A stretch of DNA of 64,000 bases from positions 496,001 through 560,000 of the forward strand of contig NZ_JWIC01000004.1 in the NCBI RefSeq assembly GCF_000814765.1, in the 5' to 3' direction. Below are positions 43,038-53,470 of the stretch, in pieces. The notes under the pieces were generated by a model. That model saw only the letters and a program-made list of their open reading frames with translations. It did not search any database and was not told the origin of the DNA. The stretch comes from Pseudoalteromonas luteoviolacea. Lineage in GTDB: Bacteria; Pseudomonadota; Gammaproteobacteria; Enterobacterales; Alteromonadaceae. Every line of letters starts with the position of its first letter. Position 1 is the first letter of the stretch. The position numbers were made by a program, and so were the translations under genes.

Positions 43038-45488
43038 TTATGCTGCGTCGACGTTGCTGTCGACTACTCGAGCTTTACCAGCAAGCAAGTCAGCTGGATC
43101 AAAATCATCGACATTGATCACCGCAAGTCTTTTGGCCTCGACAGCGGCAAGACTATCTGCTTCTTGTTGAGTAAGGATCCCACTTTCAAGCCCCATACTA
43201 GCGACTTTATCTAGTTGCATAAACGGCAGCTTTTGACCTTTAGCGCGGCACACTTTGTCAAAGATAGGCTCAATGGCCAAGATGTCTTTCAATGTTTGCT
43301 CTTGCTTACCGATCAGATTAAGCGGCTCGTCTGTGGTGTAGATGTAATTGGCTAGACGGTCACGCGTTTCATTCGGGGTTTGCAGTAGCTTGGCGATATC
43401 GTGTTCCATCTCATCCGTTGGTTTACGCACTGGACGGCCAAATGGAAACAATACTAACTTTAACGCCCCACGAAGTGCCATCGATGGCATATTATTAATC
43501 AGGTCCGCCAATGCGCGTTGACATAAGTACAAGTGTTCCTGACAAGCCCATTTGACTAGCGGTAGGTCTTCTTTTCTTCGGCCTTCATCATTGTATCTTT
43601 TCAGTGTTGCTGAGACTAAATATAAATAACTTAGCAGATCACCTAATCTGGCAGAGATGCGCTCTTTGCGTTTCAAAGAACCGCCAAACACGGCCATACA
43701 AATGTCAGACATGAGTGCCAATGATGCACTGTAACGCGCAGCATTGCGATAGTAGTCTGCAGTTTCATCATTAAATGGCACGTTGGTAAAGCGGCCACCT
43801 GTGATTGCTAACCACTTAGTGCGTACAAGGTTAGAAATCGTAAACCCAATGTGTCCCATGAGTGCGTTATCAAAGCTGTCTAACGCTTCTTGTTTGTCTT
43901 TGATGTTACATGCATTTAATTCAGCCAAGACAAACGGGTGGCAACGAATAGCACCTTGCCCATAGATGATCATATTACGAGTAAGAATGTTTGCGCCTTC
44001 AACAGTGATAGCGATAGGCGCACCTTGGTAACCACGGCCCAAGTAATTGTTTGGCCCCAAACAAATCCCTTTACCACCATGGATATCCATGGCATGAATG
44101 GTCGCTGCGCGCATTTGCTCGGTGAGGTGATATTTCAAGATGGCAGAAATGACCGAAGGTTTTTCGCCTGAGTCGACCGCCCCTGTAGACATGCTCAGTG
44201 CCGCATCGCTGCTATATGCATAGCCACCGAGCTTAGATAGTGCTTCTTCGATTCCCTCCATTTTACCAATCGGTAATTTGAACTGGCGGCGGATACGGCT
44301 ATAGGCACCACTTGCTAATGCCAGTGTTTTTATACCACCTGTTGAGTTAGAGGGCAGGGTGATCACTCGGCCTACAGACAAACATTCAACCAGCATACGC
44401 CAGCCTTGCCCTGCCATTTTTGGACCACCAATGATGAAATCTAACGGCACAAAGACATCTTTACCACGCGTAGGACCATTTTGAAACGGCACGTTTAATG
44501 GGAAGTGTCGACGGCCAATTTCAACACCCGGTGTTGAAGTTGGAATAAGTGCGCATGTGATACCAATGTCTTCTTTATCACCTAGTAAGCCATCAGGGTC
44601 TTGCATTTTGAATGCTAAGCCCAGTACAGTCGATACGGGGGCAAGCGTAATATAGCGCTTGTTCCATGTTAAACTGATCCCAAGCGTTTCTTTTCCTGCC
44701 CACTCGCCTTTGCATACGACACCAAAGTCAGGAATAGACGATGCGTCTGAGCCCGCTTCAGGTGACGTCAGTGCGAAACAAGGAATTTCATCACCTACAG
44801 CGAGGCGAGGTAAATAGTGGTCTTTTTGCTCTTGCGTGCCATAGTGTTGCAGTAATTCGCCCGGACCTAACGAATTTGGAACACCGACGATTGAGGATAG
44901 CAAAGTTGATTTACTGGTTAATTTTTGCAGCACACAAGATTGGGCATACGCTGAAAACTCAAGACCGCCATATTGTTTCTTGATGATCATGGCGAAAAAC
45001 TTTTTATCTTTTAAGAACTGCCATACATCCTGTGGTAAATCGGTTAACTCGTGAGTTGCTTCCCAGTCGTCTAACATGGCACAGACTTCTTCAACTGGGC
45101 CATTTAAGAACGCTTGTTCTTCAGCAGTGAGTCTAGGCTTGGCGAATTGGTGAAGTTTATTCCAGTTCGGATTGCCACAGAATAAATCTGCTTCCCACCA
45201 AGTTGTTCCCGCATCGATCGCAGATTTCTCAGTGTCTGACATCGTCGGAGTGACTTTTTTAAAGGCCTTGAAAAGAGGGGCGACAATGTATTGTTGACGG
45301 ATGTTAGTGACAGAAAATGGGATTGCAATGGCTAAGAATATTAACCAAGACAATGCGCCAAAGGCGTTGGCAAAAGTGCCCACAACCAAAGTTGCGGCTG
45401 CAATACCTAAGCAGGTATTCCAGCTGGCGCGATGATAACAGGCCGCACTGACCAAGGCTATCAAAGCGATAGTAAATAAAAGTGTCAT
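43038..45488 (-). CDS. fadE: Acyl-CoA dehydrogenase FadE
   Basis: 816 residues from the ATG at 45488 with GGAAGAA before it (E. coli FadE 814); an upstream start at 45518 is not needed. First oxidation step of fatty-acid beta-oxidation. N-terminal membrane-associated helices (about 1-60), then the acyl-CoA dehydrogenase core: [106 protein letters not shown]. Ends with [11 protein letters not shown] as in E. coli. Two FadR-like sites lie directly upstream. Confidence 0.96.
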   Translation of the reverse strand: MTLLFTIALIALVSAACYHRASWNTCLGIAAATLVVGTFANAFGALSWLIFLAIAIPFSVTNIRQQYIVAPLFKAFKKVTPTMSDTEKSAIDAGTTWWEADLFCGNPNWNKLHQFAKPRLTAEEQAFLNGPVEEVCAMLDDWEATHELTDLPQDVWQFLKDKKFFAMIIKKQYGGLEFSAYAQSCVLQKLTSKSTLLSSIVGVPNSLGPGELLQHYGTQEQKDHYLPRLAVGDEIPCFALTSPEAGSDASSIPDFGVVCKGEWAGKETLGISLTWNKRYITLAPVSTVLGLAFKMQDPDGLLGDKEDIGITCALIPTSTPGVEIGRRHFPLNVPFQNGPTRGKDVFVPLDFIIGGPKMAGQGWRMLVECLSVGRVITLPSNSTGGIKTLALASGAYSRIRRQFKLPIGKMEGIEEALSKLGGYAYSSDAALSMSTGAVDSGEKPSVISAILKYHLTEQMRAATIHAMDIHGGKGICLGPNNYLGRGYQGAPIAITVEGANILTRNMIIYGQGAIRCHPFVLAELNACNIKDKQEALDSFDNALMGHIGFTISNLVRTKWLAITGGRFTNVPFNDETADYYRNAARYSASLALMSDICMAVFGGSLKRKERISARLGDLLSYLYLVSATLKRYNDEGRRKEDLPLVKWACQEHLYLCQRALADLINNMPSMALRGALKLVLFPFGRPVRKPTDEMEHDIAKLLQTPNETRDRLANYIYTTDEPLNLIGKQEQTLKDILAIEPIFDKVCRAKGQKLPFMQLDKVASMGLESGILTQQEADSLAAVEAKRLAVINVDDFDPADLLAGKARVVDSNVDAA

Positions 45489-45504
45489 GTTGTTCTTCCT
45501 TATT

Positions 45505-45546
45505 AGAGGTCTGACCACATGATTAGGCTAGCTTGTCTGACCAGTT
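45505..45546 (-). promoter_or_regulatory. Two FadR-like operators upstream of fadE
   Basis: On the minus strand the site at 45530-45546 reads AACTGGTCAGACAAGCT, close to the FadR consensus (CTGGTCnGACnnG). A second site at 45505-45520 reads ATGTGGTCAGACCTCT. They share the core GGTCAGAC and lie 17-58 bases before the fadE ATG. Regulation by fatty acyl-CoA through FadR is inferred. Confidence 0.68.
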
Positions 45547-45689
45547 ATTTCAAGCAAAAAAGCCTTCCAATAATTATTTTAGAAGTCATTTTTTGACCAT
45601 ACCAGTGTGTTGCGATACTTAAAAATTGTTCAATTGCCAATTTTGTAAACTTATCTATATTACAAAAAAGACCTAAGGAGGGGTTGTTT

Positions 45690-45980
45690 ATGCAATTGGG
45701 GAATATAAGTATCATCATCATTTCTTTCGCTTCCATGTTGCTCAGTGTTGAGGCTTTGGAATATGCAATTTTTATTAATTTTATCAGTAGTATAGTGTGT
45801 GCGGGCTATGCATATGGTGGCGCTCACTATACCGCGCTGTTACTTGCGTGGTGCAATGTACATGCCTTTGTATTTAGTCCTTTAATCAACGTCTCCGAGC
45901 AGCCAAGTGTCAAGGTATTGGTGTTGTTTTTACTGAGTTTAATGTTTATTGCATTTGGCATAGGGGTAAAGCGAAACTAG
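45690..45980 (+). CDS. Small three-helix membrane protein
   Basis: 96 residues from the ATG at 45690, placed 8 bases after a strong AAGGAGG; the TTG at 45684 is too close to it. Three hydrophobic segments (about 5-20, 25-60, 75-92: ISIIIISFASMLLSV, FINFISSIVCAGYAY, VLVLFLLSLMFIAFGIG). No family recognised. It sits alone between fadE (divergent) and pdxB. The strong ribosome site is the main argument that it is real. Confidence 0.65.
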   Translation: MQLGNISIIIISFASMLLSVEALEYAIFINFISSIVCAGYAYGGAHYTALLLAWCNVHAFVFSPLINVSEQPSVKVLVLFLLSLMFIAFGIGVKRN

Positions 45981-46039
45981 GGTCTATACGAGAGCTGAGT
46001 TACAATAGAGTTCCGTGCGACGTTTAGGAATAAAATTAC

Positions 46040-47170
46040 ATGAAGATCTTGGCTGATCAGAACATGCCTTTAGTGGAAGAGTTTTTCTCAAGTTTCGGTG
46101 AGGTGACGCGCTTTGATGGGCGTGCTGTGAGTGCAGAGCAGGTTCAGACGGCGGATGTGCTGTTAACGCGTTCAATAACCCAAGTAAATCAACAGCTACT
46201 AGAGACGGCAAATAAATTAAAATTTGTCGGTACGGCCACAATCGGTGTGGATCACATTGACCAAGCCTATCTAGCGAAGCGGGAGATCGCATTTTCTAGC
46301 GCCCCTGGGTGTAATGCGATTGCAGTGGCTGAATATGTGATCAGTGCTTTATATGCGTACAGTCAAGATCGCGATGTCGAGCTGCGAGGTAAAAAGCTCG
46401 CAATTGTCGGTGTGGGTAATATTGGAGCGTGTTTACAACAAAAGTTAGCGCACAGTGGTATTGAGCTGATTTTGTGTGATCCTGTCCGTGCTGAGCGAGG
46501 TGAGTTAAATGAGCACGTCGACATTGATACTGCATTGGCTCAAGCGGATTTCGTGACGTTCCATGTGCCTCTGGTTAAAAGTGGGGCGCATCAAACTAAG
46601 CACCTATTAAATAAAGAAAGAATTACAAAGCTTAAACGCGGTATGTTGGTGATCAATGCCAGTCGAGGTGATGTGATTGACAATCAGGCGCTTTTAGAAG
46701 TTAAACGAGCAGGGCAAGCATTAGAGTTGATCCTTGATGTGTGGGAAAATGAGCCGAATATTTTGACTGAATTGATGGCGCATTGCTTGTATACGTCAGT
46801 ACATATTGCAGGCCATACACTAGAGGGGAAAGCACGGGGAACGCAAATGCTTTATCAAGCTTTGTGTAAAACCCTAGGTGTTGCACCAACCAAGCAATTG
46901 TCTGCTTTTCTACCCGTTCCAGCAGTAAGTCAATGCCAGCTCAATGAGACATTTACTGAGAGAGATTACGGACGTATTGTACATATGATCTATGATATTC
47001 GCCGCGATAATGGTTTAATGCGAGCCAATATAGAAAGTCAGGGCTTTGATGTATTGCGCAAGCAATATCCGCCGAGAAGAGAGTTCTCAACATTGAACAT
47101 CTTATCGCAGCCAGCCCATACACAACAGTTACAGCAACTTGGCTTTCAAGTAGAAATGAATGAGGAATAA
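46040..47170 (+). CDS. pdxB: Erythronate-4-phosphate dehydrogenase
   Basis: 376 residues (E. coli PdxB 378). Second step of pyridoxal phosphate synthesis from erythrose 4-phosphate. It starts MKILADQNMPLVEEFF as in E. coli (MKILVDENMP), with VGTATIGVDHID, the NAD-binding loop GVGNIGACLQQKL (about 124-136), INASRGDVIDNQAL and the catalytic His in VHIAGHTLEGKARG. The PdxB-specific C-terminal dimerisation domain (about 285-376) is present. It is followed 2 bp later by asd, as E. coli pdxB is by usg. Confidence 0.95.
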   Translation: MKILADQNMPLVEEFFSSFGEVTRFDGRAVSAEQVQTADVLLTRSITQVNQQLLETANKLKFVGTATIGVDHIDQAYLAKREIAFSSAPGCNAIAVAEYVISALYAYSQDRDVELRGKKLAIVGVGNIGACLQQKLAHSGIELILCDPVRAERGELNEHVDIDTALAQADFVTFHVPLVKSGAHQTKHLLNKERITKLKRGMLVINASRGDVIDNQALLEVKRAGQALELILDVWENEPNILTELMAHCLYTSVHIAGHTLEGKARGTQMLYQALCKTLGVAPTKQLSAFLPVPAVSQCQLNETFTERDYGRIVHMIYDIRRDNGLMRANIESQGFDVLRKQYPPRREFSTLNILSQPAHTQQLQQLGFQVEMNEE

Positions 47171-47172
47171 AC

Positions 47173-48189
47173 ATGTCGCAGAAATTTAACGTGGCGGTAC
47201 TGGGCGCAACTGGCCTAGTAGGCAAGCAAATCATTGAAACATTGGCTGAAAGAAAGTTTCCAGTTGATAAACTATACCCGCTGGCTAGTAGTCGCAGTGC
47301 GGGTGAAGAAATTGATTTCATGGGTGAAAAAGTCACTGTTTTAGATGTTGAGGAGTTTGATTTTGCAGACGCCCACATTGGCTTATTTTCAGCAGGAGGC
47401 AGTGTGTCTGAGAAATATGCGCCGATTGCTGCAGAAGCAGGCTGTGTGGTAATAGATAACACATCACATTTTAGATACGATTATGATGTGCCTCTAGTGG
47501 TGCCAGAGGTAAACGCAGGCAGCCTAGCTGATTTTAGAAATCGCAATATTATTGCGAACCCAAATTGCTCGACTATCCAGATGCTGGTGGCATTAAAGCC
47601 CATTTATGATGCATATGGCATTGATCGTATCAATGTGTCTACGTACCAAGCGGTATCTGGTGCAGGCAAAGAAGCGGTTGATGAGCTGGCTAAACAAACA
47701 GCCAACTTGATGAATGCAAGACCGATGGAAAATGACGTATTTCCAAAGCAAATTGCGTTTAACGTTATTCCACAAATAGATGCATTCCAAGACAATGGTT
47801 ATACCAAAGAAGAAATGAAAATGGTGTGGGAAACACATAAAATCTTAGGTGATAGTAGTGTGATGGTAAACCCTACCGCAGTGCGTGTTCCGGTCTTTTT
47901 TGGTCATGCAGAGGCGATTCATTTAGAAACACGTATGCCTTACGACTTAGAGCATGTAAAACAATTGCTTACAGAGGCACCTGGTGTTGAGTTAATTGAA
48001 AATGAAGAAGATTATCCAACGCCAGTCAGCGATGCCAGTGGTAATGATACCGTCTACGTTGGCCGTCTAAGAGCGGATATTTCGCATCCTATGGGATTAA
48101 ACTTGTGGGTTGTGTCTGATAATACACGCAAGGGGGCGGCAACAAATAGTGTACAAATTGCAGAAGAGCTGGTAGCAAATTACCTTTAA
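47173..48189 (+). CDS. asd: Aspartate-semialdehyde dehydrogenase
   Basis: 338 residues. It converts aspartyl phosphate to aspartate semialdehyde for lysine, threonine and methionine. NADP loop VLGATGLVGKQI (about 9-20), IDNTSHFRYDYDVPLVVPEVN, the catalytic cysteine in ANPNCSTIQMLVAL (about 130), TYQAVSGAGKEA, and LRADISHPMGLNLWVVSDN with the second catalytic histidine. The position after pdxB is that of E. coli usg, an asd paralogue, but here the catalytic residues are intact, so this should be a working enzyme. Starts 2 bp after pdxB. Confidence 0.93.
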   Translation: MSQKFNVAVLGATGLVGKQIIETLAERKFPVDKLYPLASSRSAGEEIDFMGEKVTVLDVEEFDFADAHIGLFSAGGSVSEKYAPIAAEAGCVVIDNTSHFRYDYDVPLVVPEVNAGSLADFRNRNIIANPNCSTIQMLVALKPIYDAYGIDRINVSTYQAVSGAGKEAVDELAKQTANLMNARPMENDVFPKQIAFNVIPQIDAFQDNGYTKEEMKMVWETHKILGDSSVMVNPTAVRVPVFFGHAEAIHLETRMPYDLEHVKQLLTEAPGVELIENEEDYPTPVSDASGNDTVYVGRLRADISHPMGLNLWVVSDNTRKGAATNSVQIAEELVANYL

Positions 48190-48199
48190 TCTCATAATT

Positions 48200-48228
48200 G
48201 GGCAAAATGTGCTGGCAGCATTTTGCCC
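48200..48228 (+). terminator. Terminator-like hairpin after asd
   Basis: A 10-bp stem GGGCAAAATG / CATTTTGCCC with loop TGCTGGCAG, 10 bases after the asd stop. The T run is poor. The remaining 230 bases to fimV hold its promoter and nothing else recognised. Confidence 0.7.
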
Positions 48229-48457
48229 CTCTAAATACACAAATCTATCTTTTTACCACCTCCCTGATTTATAAAACATTTTCATTCCAATCCTAAAGTG
48301 CTAGGTTGATGTTAAGATTCACTACGCTGACAATGGATATTCCCTAATAACTGGTTTATAGTTTGCAATTGGAATAGAGCTTGCAAAAAGCAAAGATGAG
48401 CAAATTTATTATTCACTTACTGGTTGAGTAAGTGGTCACCTTAAACAAAGGAACAGC

Positions 48458-51400
48458 ATGCGCGGTTTAGCCTTATTTTGTATCCTAGCATTGGCTTTCA
48501 TAACGTCTCCGGCACACACTCAAGTTGGCACAGTGTTGAAGGGTCCCAAGGGTGTCGATTATGGCCTTGAAGGTCGTTCTGTTGGCCCAATTCGGTCTTC
48601 GGACACATTGTGGCGCGTAGCACAGAAAATAAGACCCGATGATTCGGTTACGATTTATCAGGTTATGAAGGCGTTGTATGACAAAAACCCAGGTGCGTTT
48701 TTAGATCAAAATCTCAACCATATGCGTGATGGCGCATACCTCCGTATTCCAACACTTGCAGAGATCAGGCGTGTCAATCCGGGCATTGCGAAACAAAAGT
48801 CGGATCAGGATGACGCGCTGTGGGAACGCAAGAAAAATGGCACTTTAAACCCGTCAGACATAGATGCTGCCAAAAAACGCGTGACCCAGGCGCGTAAAGA
48901 AGATGTTGAACAGGCGCAAAAAGCGTTGACCAATCAACTTAGAAATCTGCGTATGGAGCAAGACTCCAAGCTGCTCGACTTACAAAATCAGTTTAAGTCT
49001 TCAGTGCAAAATGTGGAAGAAATCTTAGAAGAAAACAATCAGCTTAGAAAGCAACTTAGCAGTATTTCAGATGAGCTGCAAAATGTTCGAGAGCAGCTCG
49101 GTAAAGACAGTGAAATCCAGCAGCAATTAAAAGTCGTAATCGATATGCAGAGCGAGATGATTGCTCAGCAAGAAGCGGATAAAAAAGCCGAACAAGAATC
49201 AAGTTTTAGTAATGCTTTGTCTAACCCGCTTGTGATTGCCTTGTTGGCGACGATACCAGCTTTGTTGATTGTTGGGCTTGGGTTGATGTTTTTCTTACGT
49301 AAACGTAAGCAAGCAGCTGACAGCAATGCTGAAGACGACGAGTTTTTACCGCAAGCACCTGTTGCTGCAGCAGCGACAGCAGGAGCCGCTACCGCAGCGG
49401 CAGCTGCTGATCCACTTGATTTAGACATGCCAGTAACAGATGACATCGCTCCATTAGATGAAAGTGTTCAACTTGATGATGATATTCTGCCTGAAGATGA
49501 TGACATCGTATTTGACTCTTTAGACGATGAAGATGATGGTTTTGAAACTGGCAATAGCACATTGGATCAAGATGAGTTAGACAGTTTACTCAATGATGAC
49601 ATTGTATTTGATGACGAATCACCTGCCGAAGAATCTTCAGATGATATCGATGACTTCTTACAACAAAGTTTTGACTCTACAGACGATGCGCTTGGCGATG
49701 AAGTAACGTTAGATGTAGAGGAGAGTGCTTCAGATGGGGATGATATTTTAAGCGCGGACGACATTGATGATTTATTTAACGAAGTCGGTGATGAGCAAGA
49801 CGATACATTAGATGTCAGTGATGATGCGCTGGCGGCGTTGAGTGAAGAGCTTGCAGAAGAGCCTGCGGCATCTGGGTCAGGTGATGATGAGCTTGATTTG
49901 GATGATATTGACAGTTTAATCGATGAGGCCGCCGCGGAACCCCCAAAGTCTGATGAGGCTGAGGGAGTAGCTGATAACGATAGTATTTTAAGTGCTGATG
50001 ATATTGATGATTTGCTTGACGGTGCGTTGGATGAAGAAGAATTAGACGCTGATGATGACGGTTTTGAACTCGATGATGTTGATGGGCTGATCGATGAAGC
50101 ACAACAAGCTTCAGAAGAGCAACAAGATATCGATGATATGATCTCTCAGGCTGAGCAAGACAACGAGTTGGCTGATGACGACGATATTGATGCACTGTTG
50201 GCTGAAGCTGGCGAAGAGACCGCGTCAACGAGCGCCCCAGATGATGAACTAGGTGATGTAGATGACATCTTGGCCGAGGTCAGTGACGGTGATTTAGACA
50301 CAGAGCTTGACGCGGAAGTGGCTGAACCTGCCATTGAAGATGAGCTAGACGATATTAATGACTTGCTTGACGATGTGGGTGAAGACGACTTAGGTACGGA
50401 GCTTGACACAGACGTGACAGAACCCGTCATCGAAGATGAATTAGGCGATATTGATGACTTACTTGCGGATGTGGGTGAAGACGACTTAAGTACAGAGCTT
50501 GACGCAGACGTGACAGAATCTGCCATTGAAGATGAGCTAGGTGATGTTGATGACTTACTTGCGGATGTGGGTGAAGACGACTTAAGTACAGAGCTTGACG
50601 CAGACGTGACAGAATCTGCCATTGAAGATGAGCTAGGTGATGTTGATGACTTACTTGCGGATGTGGGTGAAGACGACTTAAGTACAGAGCTTGACGCAGA
50701 CGTTACAGAACCTGTCATTGAAGATGAATTAGGCGATATTGATGACTTACTTGCGGATGTGGGTGAAGACGGCTTAGGTACTGAGCTTGACGCAGATGTG
50801 GCTGAATCCGTTATCGAAGATGAGCTAGGCGATGTTGATGACTTGCTTGCTGATGTGGGTGAAGGCGACCTAGGCACAAAACTTGACACAGAAGTGGCAG
50901 AACCCGTCATCGAAGATGAATTAGGCGATATTGATGATTTGCTTGATGATTCGGGCAAAGACGACCTAGGTACAGAGCTTGACGCAGAAGTGGCAGAACC
51001 TGCCAGTGAAAATGAGTTAGGTGATGTTGATGACTTGCTTGTAGAGGGGGGCGAAGACGGCCTTGGTACAGAGCTCGACGCAGAAGTGGCAGAACCTGCC
51101 AGTGAAGATGAGTTAGGTGATGTTGATGACTTACTTGCGGATGTGGGTGAAGACGGCCTTGGTACAGAGCTTGACGCAGAAGTGGCAGAACCTGTTATTG
51201 AAGATGAGCTAGGTGTAGGTGATGTTGATGATTTATTAGGTGAAGAACCATTTGCCGTATCGAACGTTGAAGCTGGTCACCTCGATGGAATGGTAGATGA
51301 TGAAGTTGATGTTCCTGACATTGCGAGTATTCAATCTGATACGGGTGTAGATCCGGATTTAGAAGCAGAGCCAGAACTCGAAGCAGAACCAGAGCTTGCA

Positions 51401-51541
51401 GCAGAGTCAGAGCTTGAAGTAGAACCAGAGCTCGAAGCAGAACCAGAGCTCGAAGCAGAACCAGAGCTCGAAGCAGAACCAGAGCTCGAAGCAGAACCAG
51501 AGCTCGAAGCAGAACAGAGCTCGAAGCAGAACCAGAGCTAG
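48458..51541 (+). CDS. fimV: FimV, N-terminal 1027 codons up to a frameshift
   Basis: Signal peptide (1-21), then the FimV N-terminal LysM-like domain (about 47-115: SDTLWRVAQKIRPDDSVTIY, RIPTLAEIRRVNP), a coiled coil (about 140-240) and one membrane helix (about 251-277, NPLVIALLATIPALLIVGL). The cytoplasmic part is extremely acidic. It contains ten 32-residue repeats and then the EPELEA array. At about 51515 one C is missing from a GAACCAGAG unit, so the frame ends QSSKQNQS-stop at 51541. Without this, the gene would read to 54891 (about 2144 residues). FimV is a polar hub protein for type IV pili, type II secretion and chemosensory positioning in Pseudomonas and Vibrio. In E. coli the region between usg and truA lacks fimV; in other gammaproteobacteria fimV sits here. 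Confidence 0.9.
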   Translation: MRGLALFCILALAFITSPAHTQVGTVLKGPKGVDYGLEGRSVGPIRSSDTLWRVAQKIRPDDSVTIYQVMKALYDKNPGAFLDQNLNHMRDGAYLRIPTLAEIRRVNPGIAKQKSDQDDALWERKKNGTLNPSDIDAAKKRVTQARKEDVEQAQKALTNQLRNLRMEQDSKLLDLQNQFKSSVQNVEEILEENNQLRKQLSSISDELQNVREQLGKDSEIQQQLKVVIDMQSEMIAQQEADKKAEQESSFSNALSNPLVIALLATIPALLIVGLGLMFFLRKRKQAADSNAEDDEFLPQAPVAAAATAGAATAAAAADPLDLDMPVTDDIAPLDESVQLDDDILPEDDDIVFDSLDDEDDGFETGNSTLDQDELDSLLNDDIVFDDESPAEESSDDIDDFLQQSFDSTDDALGDEVTLDVEESASDGDDILSADDIDDLFNEVGDEQDDTLDVSDDALAALSEELAEEPAASGSGDDELDLDDIDSLIDEAAAEPPKSDEAEGVADNDSILSADDIDDLLDGALDEEELDADDDGFELDDVDGLIDEAQQASEEQQDIDDMISQAEQDNELADDDDIDALLAEAGEETASTSAPDDELGDVDDILAEVSDGDLDTELDAEVAEPAIEDELDDINDLLDDVGEDDLGTELDTDVTEPVIEDELGDIDDLLADVGEDDLSTELDADVTESAIEDELGDVDDLLADVGEDDLSTELDADVTESAIEDELGDVDDLLADVGEDDLSTELDADVTEPVIEDELGDIDDLLADVGEDGLGTELDADVAESVIEDELGDVDDLLADVGEGDLGTKLDTEVAEPVIEDELGDIDDLLDDSGKDDLGTELDAEVAEPASENELGDVDDLLVEGGEDGLGTELDAEVAEPASEDELGDVDDLLADVGEDGLGTELDAEVAEPVIEDELGVGDVDDLLGEEPFAVSNVEAGHLDGMVDDEVDVPDIASIQSDTGVDPDLEAEPELEAEPELAAESELEVEPELEAEPELEAEPELEAEPELEAEPELEAEQSSKQNQS
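50240..51199 (+). repeat. Ten 96-bp tandem repeats in fimV
   Basis: Consensus 32 residues: EDELGDVDDLLADVGEDD then LSTELDADVTESAI. All ten copies are in frame and of equal length; copies 3-5 are almost identical in DNA, showing recent duplication. A partial eleventh copy (EDELGVGDVDDLL) follows. Confidence 0.92.
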
Positions 51542-53470
51542 AAGCAGAACCAGAGCTAGAAGCAGAACCAGAGCTAGAAGCAGAACCAGAGCTTGTAGCA
51601 GAGCCAGAGCTAGAAGCAGAGCCAGAGCTAGAAGCAGAGCCAGAGCTAGAAGCAGAGCCAGAGCTTGTAGCAGAACCAGAGCTAGAAGCAGAACCAGAGC
51701 TAGAAGCAGAACCAGAGCTAGAAGCAGAACCAGAGCTAGAAGCAGAACCAGAGCTAGAAGCAGAACCAGAGCTAGAAGCAGAACCAGAACTCGAAGCAGA
51801 ACCAGAGCTAGAAGCAGAACCAGAGCTCGAAGCAGAACCAGAGCTAGAAGCTGAGCCGGAGCTAGAAGCTGAGTTGGAGCTAGAAGCTGAGCCAGAGCTA
51901 GAAGTAGAACCAGAGCTAGAAGCAGAACCAGAGCTAGAAGCAGAGCCAGAGCTAGAAGCAGAGCCAGAGCCAGAGCCAGAGCTAGAAGTAGAGCCAGAGT
52001 TAGAAGTTGAGCCAGAGTTAGAAGCTGAGCCAGAGCTTGAAGCAGAACCAGAACTCGAAGCAGAACCAGAGCTCGAAGCAGAACCAGAGCTCGAAGCAGA
52101 ACCAGAGCTAGAAGCAGAGCCAGAGTTAGAAGCAGAGCCAGAGCTTGTAGCAGAGCCAGAGCTTGTAGCAGAGCCAGAGCTTGTAGCAGAGCCAGAGCTT
52201 GTAGCAGAGCCAGAGTTAGAAGCAGAGCCAGAGTTAGAAGCAGAGCCAGAGTTAGAAGCAGAGCCAGAGCTTGTAGCAGAACCTGAACTCGAAGCAGAAC
52301 CAGAGCTTGTAGCAGAACCTGAACTCGAAGCAGAACCAGAGCTTGTAGCAGAACCAGAGCTCGAAGTAGAACCAGAGCTTGTAGCAGAGCCAGAGCTTGT
52401 AGCAGAGCCAGAGCTAGAAGCAGAGCCAGAGCTAGAAGCAGAGCCAGAGCTAGAAGCAGAGCCAGAGCTAGAAGCAGAACCAGAGCTAGAAGCAGAGCCA
52501 GAGCTAGAAGCAGAGCCAGAGCTAGAAGCAGAGCCAGAGCTAGAAGCAGAGCCAGAGCTAGAAGCAGAACCAGAGCTTGCAGCAGAGTCAGAGCTTGAAG
52601 TAGAACCAGAGCTCGAAGTTGAACCAGAGCTCGAAGCAGAACCAGAGCTCGAAGCAGAACCAGAGCTTGCAGCAGAACCAGAGCTCGAAGCAGAACCAGA
52701 GCTCGAAGCAGAACCAGAGCTCGAAGCAGAACCAGAGCTCGAAGCAGAACCAGAGCTCGAAGCTGAGCCGGAGCTAGAAGCTGAGCTGGAGCTAGAAGCT
52801 GAGCTGGAGCTAGAAGCTGAGCCGGAGCTAGAAGCTGAGCCAGAGCTAGAAGCTGAGCCAGAGCTAGAAGTAGAACCAGAGCTAGAAGCTGAGCCAGAGC
52901 TAGAAGCTGAGCCAGAGCTAGAAGCAGAGCCAGAGCTAGAAGCAGAGCCAGAGCTCGAAGCAGAGCCAGAGCTAGAAGCAGAGCCAGAGCTAGAAGCAGA
53001 GCCAGAGCTTGAAGTAGAACCAGAGCTCGAAGTTGAACCAGAGCTCGAAGTTGAACCAGAGCTCGAAGTTGAACCAGAGCTCGAAGTTGAACCAGAGCTC
53101 GAAGTTGAACCAGAGCTCGAAGTTGAGCCTGAACTCGAAGCTGAGCCGGAGCTAGAAGCTGAGCCGGAGCTAGAAGCTGAGCCGGAGCTAGAAGCTGAGC
53201 CAGAGCTAGAAGCTGAGCCAGAGCTAGAAGCTGAGCCAGAGTTAGAAGCAGAGCCAGAGTTAGAAGCAGAACCAGAGTTTGAAGCAGAACCGGAGCTCGA
53301 AGCAGAACCAGAGCTCGAAGCAGAACCGGAGCTCGAAGCAGAACCGGAGCTCGAAGCAGAACCAGAGCTTGAAGCTGAGCCAGAGCTTGAAGCAGAGCTA
53401 GAGCTTGAAGCAGAGCTAGAGCTTGAAGTAGAACCAGAGCTCGAGGCAGAGCCTGAACTTGAAATAGAAG
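51356..53470 (+). repeat. About 117 tandem 18-bp units (EPELEA) in fimV
   Basis: Unit GAACCAGAGCTCGAAGCA with synonymous and A/V/I variants, encoding E-P-E-L-E-A/V. Blocks of exact copies (for example seven units with GAAGTTGAACCAGAGCTC near 53030-53125) show repeated slippage or unequal exchange. One unit at about 51507-51523 has 17 bases, causing the frameshift. Confidence 0.93.

Noticed and set aside
45545..45736. 63-codon minus-strand frame near fadE
   Set aside because: It overlaps the FadR-like operator and the start of the small membrane gene on the other strand, and has no supporting features.
50146..50958. 270-codon Ser-rich minus-strand frame
   Set aside because: Antisense shadow of the 96-bp fimV repeats (Asp/Glu codons read backwards as Ser).
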